In this document: one piece after another, positions 1 through 8,600 of the stretch
How positions within the stretch are numbered: position 1 is the stretch's first letter
Layout: every line of letters begins with the position of its first letter
Assembly (NCBI GenBank): GCA_018819205.1
Contig: JAHJQE010000038.1
Location: forward strand, 1 to 42,285
Reading direction: 5' to 3'
Length of the DNA stretch: 42,285 bases
Source: Gammaproteobacteria bacterium
GTDB taxonomy: Bacteria; Pseudomonadota; Gammaproteobacteria; Burkholderiales; Gallionellaceae
Notes under the pieces: generated by a model
Database searches by the model: none
Told to the model about the DNA's origin: nothing
What the model saw: the letters and a program-made list of their open reading frames with translations, nothing else
Made by a program: the position numbers and the translations under genes

Positions 1-2
1 CG

Positions 3-788
3 GAAGGCACGACCGTGGTTGAAGACGGCGATGAAGTGTTCTTCATCGCCGCCACCGAGAACATCCGCCATGTACTGTACGAGCTGCGCCGCATGGACAA
101 GCCGGTGAAGCGTGTCGCCATCGTGGGCGGCGGCAACATCGGCTTCCGTTTGGCCAAGGCGATCGAGAACGATTACCAGGTGAAGCTGATCGAACATAAC
201 AAGAAAGCCTGCACCCGTCTGGCCAGCGAATTAAGTCATACGCTGGTGCTGAACGGGGATGGCACTGACGAAAAATTGATGCAGCAGGAGCACATCGGCG
301 ATGTAGACGTGTTCTGCGCACTGACCAACGATGATGAGAACAACATCATGTCTGCCCTGCTGGCCAAGCAGGCCGGTGCAAGCAAAGTGATCGCCCTGAT
401 CAACCGCAGTGCCTATGTCGATCTGTTGCAAGGCGGCAAGATCGACATCGCACTGTCGCCGGCCCAAGTCACCATCGGCTCGTTGTTGGCCTATGTGCGC
501 CAAGGTGATGTGGCTGCCGTGCATTCGCTAAGGCGTGGCGCAGCGGAAGCGCTGGAACTGGTCGCGCATGGTGACCATGACTCATCGCGCGTGGTCGGCC
601 GCCGTATCGACGCGATCGATCTGCCCAAGGGGGCCACCATCGGCGCCATCGTTCGTAACGGTAACGTCATCGTCGCCCATCGGGACACCGTGATCGAAGC
701 TGAAGACCATGTGATCGTGTTCGTCATCGACAAAAAGATGGTGAAGAAGGTCGAAAAACTGTTCCAGGTCAGCCTCGGGTTCTTCTGA
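3..788 (+). CDS. trkA: Trk potassium uptake regulatory subunit TrkA, 3' part (truncated by window edge)
   Basis: Peripheral cytoplasmic NAD(H)-binding protein that gates the TrkH potassium channel. The frame is open from base 3, so about 261 C-terminal residues are present out of the roughly 458 usual for TrkA. The start lies outside the window; an internal GTG at 15 is not the true start. The visible part begins with the end of the first TrkA_C domain. It continues with a second Rossmann RCK_N domain (GGGNIG dinucleotide-binding loop, then the acidic residue of LIEHN) and a second TrkA_C domain with the VVGRRI and DHVIVFV signatures. The TGA stop overlaps the trkH ATG by one base, so the two genes are almost certainly translationally coupled. 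Recognition as TrkA is firm from the domain order and the trkH partner. Confidence 0.93.
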   Translation, partial: EGTTVVEDGDEVFFIAATENIRHVLYELRRMDKPVKRVAIVGGGNIGFRLAKAIENDYQVKLIEHNKKACTRLASELSHTLVLNGDGTDEKLMQQEHIGDVDVFCALTNDDENNIMSALLAKQAGASKVIALINRSAYVDLLQGGKIDIALSPAQVTIGSLLAYVRQGDVAAVHSLRRGAAEALELVAHGDHDSSRVVGRRIDAIDLPKGATIGAIVRNGNVIVAHRDTVIEAEDHVIVFVIDKKMVKKVEKLFQVSLGFF

Positions 789-2248
789 TGGGTCGCGCCC
801 TTACGGTTTTTCATGCGCTGGGTTTGCTGTTGGTGATGTTCAGCCTCACTTATCTGTTCCCGGTCATCACCGCGCTGATCTACCAAGACACTACCCTGCT
901 GCTGGATTTCCTGCTTGCCATGCTGTGGACAGCCGGTGCAGGATCCCTGATGTGGCTGGCAACCCGGCACTTTAAGGGCGAGCTGTCAATTCGCCACGGC
1001 TATTTGCTGGTCGTGACCATGTGGACTGCGATGCCCCTGTTCGCCACCATCCCTTTGTTGCTGGCAATACCGGGTCTCACATTCACTGACGCCTACTTCG
1101 AGGCCATGTCGGCGATGACTACCACCGGTGCCACGGTACTGACCGGTCTGGACAATCTGCCACCGGCAATCAACGTGTGGCGCCATGAGTTACAGTGGCT
1201 GGGCGGATTGGGCGTGATCGTGCTCGCGGTGGCAGTGCTGCCGCTGCTGGGCATCGGTGGACGTCAACTGTTCAAGGCCGAGACACCGGGGCCGATGAAG
1301 GACAACGCCCTGACACCGCGCATCGCTGATACCGCGCGCAATTTGTGGATCATCTATGTCGCCATCACGCTGGCATGTATAGGCGCGCTGAAATGGGCGG
1401 GCATGAACTGGCTGGATGCGGTGTGCCACGGCTTCTCGGCAATGGGGCTGGGCGGTTTCTCCACGCACGATGCCAGCATCGCCTACTTCGATTCGCCGCT
1501 GATCGAATTCATCCTGATCGTGTTCATGCTGTTCGCTGTGATCAGCTTCGCCACCCATTTTCTGACTTGGCGCGCGCGTTCGCTGCGCACCTATCTGCGG
1601 GATGCGGAGGCGGTATCCTCCATCAGCCTGATTCTGGCCAGTTGTGTCGGCATTGCGCTATTCCTGTGGTGGCAAGGGGTGTATCCCGACTTCCTGACTG
1701 CGTTGCGCCACGCCAGTTTCAACCTGGTCTCGATCGCCACCGACAGCGGCTACGCCAGCGTGGATTTCGCGCAATGGCCTATCTTCGCACCGATGTGGAT
1801 GTTCTTCCTTGGTTGTATCTGCGCCAACTCAGGCTCCACCGGCGGCGGCATCAAGATGATCCGCACGCTGGTGCTGGTCAAACAAGCCGGTCGCGAATTC
1901 CTCAAGCTGCTGCATCCGGCCGTCATCAACCCGATGAAGATCGGCGGCCATGTGATCGCAAACAACATCGTGTTCGCGGTGCTGGGCTTCATCTTCCTGT
2001 ATTTCATGACTATCGCCACGCTGGCCTTCGTGCTGTTCATCAGCGGCATGGATTTCATCACCGGCTTCACCGCCGCGCTGTCTATGGTCAACAACATCGG
2101 CCCCGGCTTGGGCGCGGTCGGTCCGGCTTCCAACTTCCAGGGGCTGACCGATTTCCAGACTTGGGCCTGCGCTTTCGGCATGCTGGTAGGGCGACTGGAG
2201 ATCTTCACCGTGCTAATCCTGTTCACGCCGCAGTTCTGGCGCAGATAA
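788..2248 (+). CDS. trkH: Trk potassium transporter, membrane subunit TrkH
   Basis: Inner-membrane potassium-translocating subunit of 486 residues, the normal TrkH length. Hydrophobic segments run throughout. The four potassium-filter loops typical of the superfamily are visible in order: TTGATVL, MGLGGFST, NSGSTGGGIK and VNNIGPGLG. These correspond to the glycine residues that line the selectivity filter in each pseudo-repeat. The ATG overlaps the stop of trkA, and together they form the TrkAH uptake module driven or modulated by NAD(H)/ATP binding to TrkA. No terminator is evident after the stop; the next gene, pilG, begins about 100 bases downstream and has an unrelated role. Confidence 0.95.
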   Translation: MGRALTVFHALGLLLVMFSLTYLFPVITALIYQDTTLLLDFLLAMLWTAGAGSLMWLATRHFKGELSIRHGYLLVVTMWTAMPLFATIPLLLAIPGLTFTDAYFEAMSAMTTTGATVLTGLDNLPPAINVWRHELQWLGGLGVIVLAVAVLPLLGIGGRQLFKAETPGPMKDNALTPRIADTARNLWIIYVAITLACIGALKWAGMNWLDAVCHGFSAMGLGGFSTHDASIAYFDSPLIEFILIVFMLFAVISFATHFLTWRARSLRTYLRDAEAVSSISLILASCVGIALFLWWQGVYPDFLTALRHASFNLVSIATDSGYASVDFAQWPIFAPMWMFFLGCICANSGSTGGGIKMIRTLVLVKQAGREFLKLLHPAVINPMKIGGHVIANNIVFAVLGFIFLYFMTIATLAFVLFISGMDFITGFTAALSMVNNIGPGLGAVGPASNFQGLTDFQTWACAFGMLVGRLEIFTVLILFTPQFWRR

Positions 2249-2253
2249 ACACG

Positions 2254-2283
2254 TTGAGCCTATGTAGACAAATGCGGTAGGAT
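2254..2283 (+). promoter_or_regulatory. Possible sigma70-type promoter for the pil-chp operon
   Basis: In the 98-base trkH-pilG gap, TTGAGC (2254-2259) and TAGGAT (2278-2283) are separated by 18 bases. Each hexamer matches the consensus at 4 of 6 positions. The location fits a start for the chemosensory operon, but the match is weak and could be chance. Confidence 0.3.
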
Positions 2284-2346
2284 TCGTCCATATCGCGGTG
2301 GCGATGAGACAGGTGGGTGACCATTCCAATTAACTAGGTGGACAGC

Positions 2347-2754
2347 ATGAGCGATAGTCTGGCTGGAATCAGCGTATTACTGATCGACGATAGCAACACC
2401 ATACGGCGCAGCGGCGAGATATTCCTGACACAAGCAGGTGCCAAGGTGGTGCTGGCCGAAGACGGCTTCGATGGCTTGTCGAAGGTGGTCGATCACAAGC
2501 CAGATATCATTTTCGTCGATGTCATGATGCCGCGCCTGGATGGCTACCAGACCTGCGCACTCATCAAAAACCACCGCGACTTCAAGGATGTACCGGTTGT
2601 GATGCTGACCAGCAAGGACACGCTTTTCGACCGTGCCCGCGGCAAACTGGTAGGTTCCGACCAGTATCTGACCAAACCTTTCAGCAAGAAGAGCTTGATC
2701 GAAGCGGTCATCGCACATACGCAACAATACGAGGATGTGGATTATGGCAATTAA
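2347..2754 (+). CDS. pilG: Twitching motility response regulator PilG
   Basis: Single-domain CheY-like receiver of 135 residues. In the Pil-Chp system PilG is phosphorylated by the histidine kinase ChpA/PilL and promotes type IV pilus extension and twitching. The acidic pocket is D14-D15 and the phospho-acceptor is D58 in the motif FVDVMMPRLDGY. The switch Thr is in MLTS and the conserved Lys is in TKPF. The ATG at 2347 is chosen because AGGTGG (2336-2341) lies five bases upstream; an in-frame GTG at 2338 overlaps that site and is less likely. The gene overlaps pilH by 11 bases. It is the first gene of the pilGHIJ-chpA operon. Assignment as PilG rather than PilH rests on gene order and the N-terminal extension. 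Confidence 0.92.
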   Translation: MSDSLAGISVLLIDDSNTIRRSGEIFLTQAGAKVVLAEDGFDGLSKVVDHKPDIIFVDVMMPRLDGYQTCALIKNHRDFKDVPVVMLTSKDTLFDRARGKLVGSDQYLTKPFSKKSLIEAVIAHTQQYEDVDYGN

Positions 2755-3109
2755 CAAAGTAATGGTAGTGGACGACTCAGCAACCGAACGCCATGTGCTG
2801 GGGGATATCCTTGGCAAGAATGGCTTCCAGGTGGTGTACGCCGAGAGCGGCGAACAGGCCGTGGCGAATTCCAAGACAGACATGCCCGACCTGATCCTGA
2901 TGGATGTCGTGATGCCCGGCCTTAACGGGTTCCAGGCGACGCGCGCAATCACGCACGACGAAGCGACCAAACACATCCCTGTCATCATCTGCACCACCAA
3001 GGGACAGGAGACCGACAAGTTGTGGGGCATACGTCAGGGCGCCAAGGATTACATCACCAAGCCGATCAGCGCCGAAGAGCTGCTCGGCAAGATCGCCGCA
3101 CTCGGTTGA
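2744..3109 (+). CDS. pilH: Twitching motility response regulator PilH
   Basis: Single-domain receiver of 121 residues, the second CheY-like output of the Pil-Chp pathway. In Pseudomonas PilH acts against PilG, as phosphate sink or retraction-side regulator. D10-D11 form the acidic pocket, D54 in LMDVVMPGLNGF is the phospho-acceptor, CTTK carries the Thr, and TKP holds the conserved Lys. The ATG at 2744 is preferred over an in-frame ATG at 2735 because GAGG (2731-2734) lies at suitable spacing and the product then begins MAINKVMVVDDS, directly at the receiver fold. The start lies inside the end of pilG, implying coupled translation. Confidence 0.92.
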   Translation: MAINKVMVVDDSATERHVLGDILGKNGFQVVYAESGEQAVANSKTDMPDLILMDVVMPGLNGFQATRAITHDEATKHIPVIICTTKGQETDKLWGIRQGAKDYITKPISAEELLGKIAALG

Positions 3110-3120
3110 CTCCCTAGGCC

Positions 3121-3615
3121 ATGTCGAAGCGTTTCAACCTGCGCGAATTCCAGCAGCAAGTGCTGGATCGCCTTCAGGCTCAGACCGCAGGTGACAGCCG
3201 CCAGTCCACGCTGGGCATCCAGCTGGGGCAGGAGTACTGGCTGGTGGACATGACCGACATCAGTGAAGTCATGCCGATGCCGGTGCTCACGCCGGTGCCG
3301 CTGACCAAGAGCTGGTACTGCGGTGTCGCCAATGTCCGCGGTAATTTGTACAGCATCATCGACCTGAACACCTACACGCGGCAGGAAGCGACCACCCGCG
3401 ACGCGCACAACCGCGTGATGCTGCTGGGTCAGCGCTTCGCCTTCAACGCCGGTCTGCTGGTGTCGCGCGTACTGGGTCTGCGCAACACAGAGGACTGGAC
3501 GCAAAACGATGCGCACGGTTCGATAACCTATCAGGATCCCAGCGGGCAGATATGGCACAAGCTGGACATCTATCAACTGCTGTCACAACCAGAGTTTTTG
3601 CAGATCGGGGAATGA
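3121..3615 (+). CDS. pilI: CheW-like adaptor PilI
   Basis: Adaptor of 164 residues that links the chemoreceptor PilJ to the kinase ChpA/PilL in the Pil-Chp signalling array at the inner membrane. The single CheW-like beta-barrel domain covers about residues 30-160, with recognisable features LGIQLGQEYWLVDMTDISEVMPMP, shown here only by its parts (LVDMTDISEV, then the VANVRGNLYSIIDL core and the NRVMLLGQRF strand). There are no membrane segments or enzymatic residues, as expected. It starts 11 bases after the pilH stop and ends 26 bases before pilJ. The call rests on the CheW fold plus its fixed place between pilH and pilJ. Confidence 0.9.
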   Translation: MSKRFNLREFQQQVLDRLQAQTAGDSRQSTLGIQLGQEYWLVDMTDISEVMPMPVLTPVPLTKSWYCGVANVRGNLYSIIDLNTYTRQEATTRDAHNRVMLLGQRFAFNAGLLVSRVLGLRNTEDWTQNDAHGSITYQDPSGQIWHKLDIYQLLSQPEFLQIGE

Positions 3616-3641
3616 ACCCCATCGCACAGGGAGAATAACAA

Positions 3642-5657
3642 ATGGCTTTCAAGTTACCGTTCGCAAAATCCTCTACCGCGCTCGCCAAGTATAAAGACAC
3701 TTCGCAGAAAGCTTCGAGCTTCATCCGCATTCCATGGTTCAGCAATCAGTCGTTTGATCGACAGCTGCGCATCCTTGGTTTTTTGCTGATGGTCTTCCTC
3801 GTCATCGCAGCCGTATCCACCTATCAGGATACCCGCACCTCGGGCGAAACCTCGCGTTTTGTCGCGCAAGCTTCCAAACTGCAACTGCTGGCACTGCAAC
3901 TGGCCAAGCATGCTGAGGTCGCCAGTATCTCGGGTGAAAACGACGCTTTCGATGCGCTGCTCAATACACGTGCTGAGTTCACCGCCACTCTTAACAGCCT
4001 GGATCAGGGTAGTGAAGACCTGCCTGCCACGACTGGTTTGGCGCGCGGTTCTCTGGATATACTGCTGCAAAAATGGCAACGCCAGGAACTGCTGCTTAAT
4101 CAGGTGGAAGAGGGCCGCCCATTGCTGGTGACTCTGGAACGCGGCGCTTCGCTGCAACGCGATATGTTGCATCGCGCCGAGGTGATCGCCTTGCGCGCCC
4201 CCCCGGTGTACAGTCCGAAGGCGTTCCGTCTGCAACTGTTGCTCGAACAGATCGTGGGTGCGGTACAGACCGTTCAGACCTCTTCATCCATCGACATTCT
4301 GGCTACCTTGCCCAACAAGATGCAGGCGGCGCGCGCCCTGTTCAACGAACTGCCTCAAACCGACAGTGACGTGCTGGAGCTTGCTGAGGAGTTCGACGGC
4401 TACCAGAACGTGGTGGGCTTCATCATCTCCAACCAGAGCATTCTGCTCAGTTCGCGTCAGGCAGCGCAGCAGCTGCTAGGTGAAGACGAGCGCATGCAGG
4501 CGCTGATGCAGAACCTGCTGAAGGACTATGAACAGTCAGGCGCGAATCGTATCACCACTTTCCTGGTGGCCATTTCTGGTGGCATGTTGCTGCTGTTGCT
4601 GATGCTACTGTCCAAGATCTATCTGGACGAATCGCAGCGCCGTGAACAAGATTCTGCACGTATCAACCGTCAGAACCAGCAGGCGATTCTGCGCTTGATG
4701 AACGAATTGTCCGACCTGGCCGACGGCGACCTGACCGCCAAGGCCACCGTCTCGGAAGACATCACCGGCGCCATCGCCGACTCGATCAACTACACCACGG
4801 ACGAACTGCGCAAGCTGGTTGCGCGTGTCATTACCGCCTCCGAGCAGGTGAACAAAGCCACCACCGATGCAGGTACCGTCACCAAGGGTTTGTTGAGCGC
4901 TGCTAGTAAACAGGCTGATGAGATCCGTGATGCGGGTAGCGCGGTTGAACTGATGACTCGCTCCATTCAGGAGGTCGACAGCAGTGCGGCACAGGCTTCG
5001 CAGGTTGCTGCCCGCACCTTGCAAGTGACTGAGCAAGGTGCCAAGGCGGTGCAGACTTCGGTTGAAGGTATGGATGGTATCCGCGAGCAGATCCAGGAGA
5101 CCTCCAAGCGCATCAAACGACTTGGCGAAAGTTCTCAGGAGATCGGCGAGATCGTGGACTTGATCTCGGACATTACCGAGCAGACCAACGTGCTGGCGTT
5201 GAACGCCGCCATTCAGGCAGCTTCGGCCGGTGAGGCAGGACGCGGCTTCGCGGTGGTTGCGGAAGAAGTGCAGCGCCTTGCCGAACGTTCCGGTGAGGCG
5301 ACCAAGCAGATCGGTTTGCTGGTGAAGACGATTCAGGGCGACACCCAGGATGCGGTGACCGCGATGGAAAAGAGTACTCAGGGTGTGGTCGAGGGTGCGC
5401 AGCTTGCTGACGACGCCGGCCATTCCTTGCAGGAGATTGAACAGGCAACGCGTGAACTGACTGACCTTGTGAACAGTATCTCGGTATCCACTCAGGTGCA
5501 GACTGACATGGCCCAGGAAGTGGCGGCAGTGATGGCTGACATTCTGAGCATCTCGGAACAGACCTCCAAGGGTACCCAGCTCACCAGTGCTTCGGTCAAC
5601 CAGCTGGAAGGCCTGGCGAAGGAACTGAGCGGCTCCGTCTCCGGTTTCAAACTCTAA
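3642..5657 (+). CDS. pilJ: Methyl-accepting chemotaxis protein PilJ (type IV pilus chemoreceptor)
   Basis: Inner-membrane chemoreceptor of 671 residues, matching the family length of about 680. The order is: cytoplasmic N-terminus; TM1 at about 43-60; a periplasmic PilJ-type sensing region at about 61-300; TM2 at about 304-326; a HAMP-like stretch; and a long coiled-coil signalling domain. The hairpin tip that contacts CheW and CheA is EQTNVLALNAA (E513 onward), followed by GEAGRGFAVVAEEV. The C-terminus ends GSVSGFKL with no NWETF-like pentapeptide for CheR docking. AGGGAG (3628-3633) sits eight bases before the ATG. In Pseudomonas, PilJ senses pilus retraction or surface contact via pilin; that is family knowledge, not seen here. 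No pilK methyltransferase gene follows. Confidence 0.93.
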   Translation: MAFKLPFAKSSTALAKYKDTSQKASSFIRIPWFSNQSFDRQLRILGFLLMVFLVIAAVSTYQDTRTSGETSRFVAQASKLQLLALQLAKHAEVASISGENDAFDALLNTRAEFTATLNSLDQGSEDLPATTGLARGSLDILLQKWQRQELLLNQVEEGRPLLVTLERGASLQRDMLHRAEVIALRAPPVYSPKAFRLQLLLEQIVGAVQTVQTSSSIDILATLPNKMQAARALFNELPQTDSDVLELAEEFDGYQNVVGFIISNQSILLSSRQAAQQLLGEDERMQALMQNLLKDYEQSGANRITTFLVAISGGMLLLLLMLLSKIYLDESQRREQDSARINRQNQQAILRLMNELSDLADGDLTAKATVSEDITGAIADSINYTTDELRKLVARVITASEQVNKATTDAGTVTKGLLSAASKQADEIRDAGSAVELMTRSIQEVDSSAAQASQVAARTLQVTEQGAKAVQTSVEGMDGIREQIQETSKRIKRLGESSQEIGEIVDLISDITEQTNVLALNAAIQAASAGEAGRGFAVVAEEVQRLAERSGEATKQIGLLVKTIQGDTQDAVTAMEKSTQGVVEGAQLADDAGHSLQEIEQATRELTDLVNSISVSTQVQTDMAQEVAAVMADILSISEQTSKGTQLTSASVNQLEGLAKELSGSVSGFKL

Positions 5658-5675
5658 TCACGGCACAATAATTTA

Positions 5676-8600
5676 GTGACTCCCGAGTTCAATCCCTTGC
5701 TGCTGTCGTCGGTCAAGTCCGAGCTGGACAGCTCGCTGGCCACCATCATCCGCGAACTGGAACAGTTCTTCTCCACCGGAGGCAAGCACCCGCTGGATGC
5801 CGCACTGGCCGAGCTGCACCGTTTGCGCGGCGTGTTGCAGATGCTGCAACTGCATGGCCTGGTGGTGTTCTGCGGCGAACTGGAAACCCTGATACAAGAA
5901 CTTTCAGAGCATCCGGAAAACGCTACGGTGATGCACCAGGATGCGCTGCGTCATGCCTTGTTCGGCCTGACCCATTATCTGGATGCACTTTCCGCCGGCG
6001 CTGCCAATGCCGCCCTGCGACTGTTCCCGGAATACCAGGAATTGCATCAAGTGCGCGGCTTGGATATCGCATTCGAAGTCGACCTGTTTTTCCCCGCTCT
6101 GAACGTGGATTTGCCGCCTGAAATACTGGCCGGTGCTTTGCCTGACAATCCGCCTGCACGTATCAAGCAGGCGCGCATGCACTTCCAGCAGGCCCTGCTC
6201 AAGTGGTTGCGCCGCGATGAAGCAGATGATGCCTTGCGTGCCATGACGGCAGCTGTTAAAGCCGTCGCAGATTGCGTGACAGGGGATGAACGAGGCTTCT
6301 GGTGGGTAGCGCAGGGACTCTTGAGTTGTATCTTGCTGGAAGGCGTGCCACCCGAATTGAACGTCAAAAAGTCGTTCAGCCGCATCGACCAAGGCATGCG
6401 TGCCCTATTGGACGACAGCGAGTTCGACAAAGTCGGTGCGATCAGCGAGATGCTCTATCTGGTCGCGCGTAGCCATACTGTGGATGAAACAGTCGAGCAG
6501 ATCAAACGTGTGTTCGATCTGGATAACTACCTGCCTGAAGCCCCACCGCTGCCGCCTGGCGAGACATTGGAATTGCTGGAAAAAATGCGCTCGCAGCTAA
6601 ACGCGGCAGACGAAGCATGGGAACAGTGTGTGCTGAATGATCGCGAATCCTGCACCAGCTTCGCCGCCATTTCGGAGCAGCTGCATGCCATGTCGGAACA
6701 GCTGGATCGCAACACCCTGCAGTTCCTGTGCAAACAGATCCACACCACGGCTCAGCACGTTGAGAATCCGGAACATGCACAGATCATCTCGATGGATATG
6801 GCGATGGCTTTGCTGCTGCTGGATAGCGGCATCGATCACTACCAGCATCTGGGCAGCGGCTTCCACGAGCAGGCGCGCCTGCTCACCTCGCGTTTGCATG
6901 AATCATTGCTGAAACAGCCCGAAGACCAAAGCAAACTGGCCAGCTTGGTAGCACTTTATTGCGAGATGGAGCAGCGCGATGTCATGGGGCTGCTGGCGAC
7001 TGAGATGCAGAACAACCTGCAGCAGATCGAACAGACGCTGAATGCCTTCTTCGGCAATGCAGCCAAGCGGGCTGAGCTATTGCAAGTCAACCGCTTGCTG
7101 AGCCAGGTACAAGGAGGCTTGCACATCCTGTCGCTGGATCTCGCCGAGCACTTGCTGATCAGCCTGCGCCAGATCACCGAGCGCTACCATCAGGGCGACA
7201 CCCCTTCCGCTGCCGAGATGCGCGCCGTCGCGACCTCCATCAGCGTCATGGACGACTATGTCCACGGGCTGTCCTTGGGACAAAAACCTGATCCGATGTC
7301 GCTGAACGATGTCATGCGCGACCTGGCTGAAGCCACTGCCGGTCACGCGCAGGCCCTCACAGTGTCTGCTGAAGAAGAGGCTTCTGCAGCGGTGGTGAGT
7401 ATCCGCTCGGGTGACGAAGACGCCGAACTGCTGGAAGTATTCCTGGAAGAAGCGCAGGAAGTGATGGAGACTTTGCGCGCCAATCTGGAAATCTCCCGCC
7501 TGCATCTGGACAGTCGCGAGCCGTGGGTCACCATGCGCCGTGCCTTCCATACACTCAAGGGCAGTGGCCGCATGGTCGGCCTGACCGAACTGGGCGAGAT
7601 CGCATGGGCGGTCGAACGCGCCATGAACAAATGGCTCGCCTCGGACCAACCTGCCACCCCCGAGCTGCTCGACCTGGTCGGCGATGCGGAAGTATTGTTC
7701 CAGCACTGGATCGACATGCTGAAGAGCGGCAGTACTACCGCCCAGATCGACACTTCCAGTCTGCTAACGCTGGCAGATTGCATTGAGCACGATAAACCGG
7801 TGCCACAACCAGTTACACCTGAGATCGAGGATGTAGCCGAGCCGGAAGCCGTACCCGCAGCGCCTGCAGAAGCTGAACCGGAACCAGAACCAGAGGAAGA
7901 AAGGCCGATTATCATCGGCAACGTCAGCATGTCGCCGATGCTGTTCAACATCGCTTCAGAAGAAGCGCTGGAGCATGTGAAGTCCCTGCGCACATGCTTT
8001 GATAGCGTGCAGGAGTCGTCCAAACCTGTCGTCGGCTACGATTTCATGCGCGCCGCCCACACGCTGGCCGGTGTCAATCGCACCATGGGTTTCTTGCCCA
8101 TTGCCGAACTCGCCTACACACTGGAGATGTGGCTGGAACCGCGTATTGACAAGGCAGGCGCCGTCGGCACACCGCAGTTGGTATTGCTGGACGATGTCAT
8201 CACCCGGCTGGATGAGCTCTGCCATGGCGTACGCGAACGGAACTCGCCGTCAGACCAAACCGAGCTGATCGCACGCCTGCAGGCCGACAAAGTTTCAGGT
8301 GGCTCAGAAGTCCCTCAGAAACCTGAGCAAGCAGCTAGCGAAGAAGTCCTCGATTTTGCAGCTGCGCCCGAAGCAGTTGCTCCAGAGCCGCAAATTTCGC
8401 CACCAGAAGTGGAACTGGAAGCTCAGGAACCTGAGCAGGCAGCTAGCGAAGAAGCACTCAAAATTGCAGCTGCGCACGAAGCGGTTACTCCTGAGTCGCA
8501 AATTTCGCCACCAGAAGTGGCACTGGAAACAGAAACTGAAGTGGCTCTGGAAGCTCAGGAAGAGCACACTACGCCTGTTCGAGTTGTGCAACACCAACGT

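Noticed and set aside
1345-2280. 311-codon frame overlapping trkH in another frame
   Set aside because: Arg/His-rich translation with no domain; trkH in the main frame has all filter motifs.
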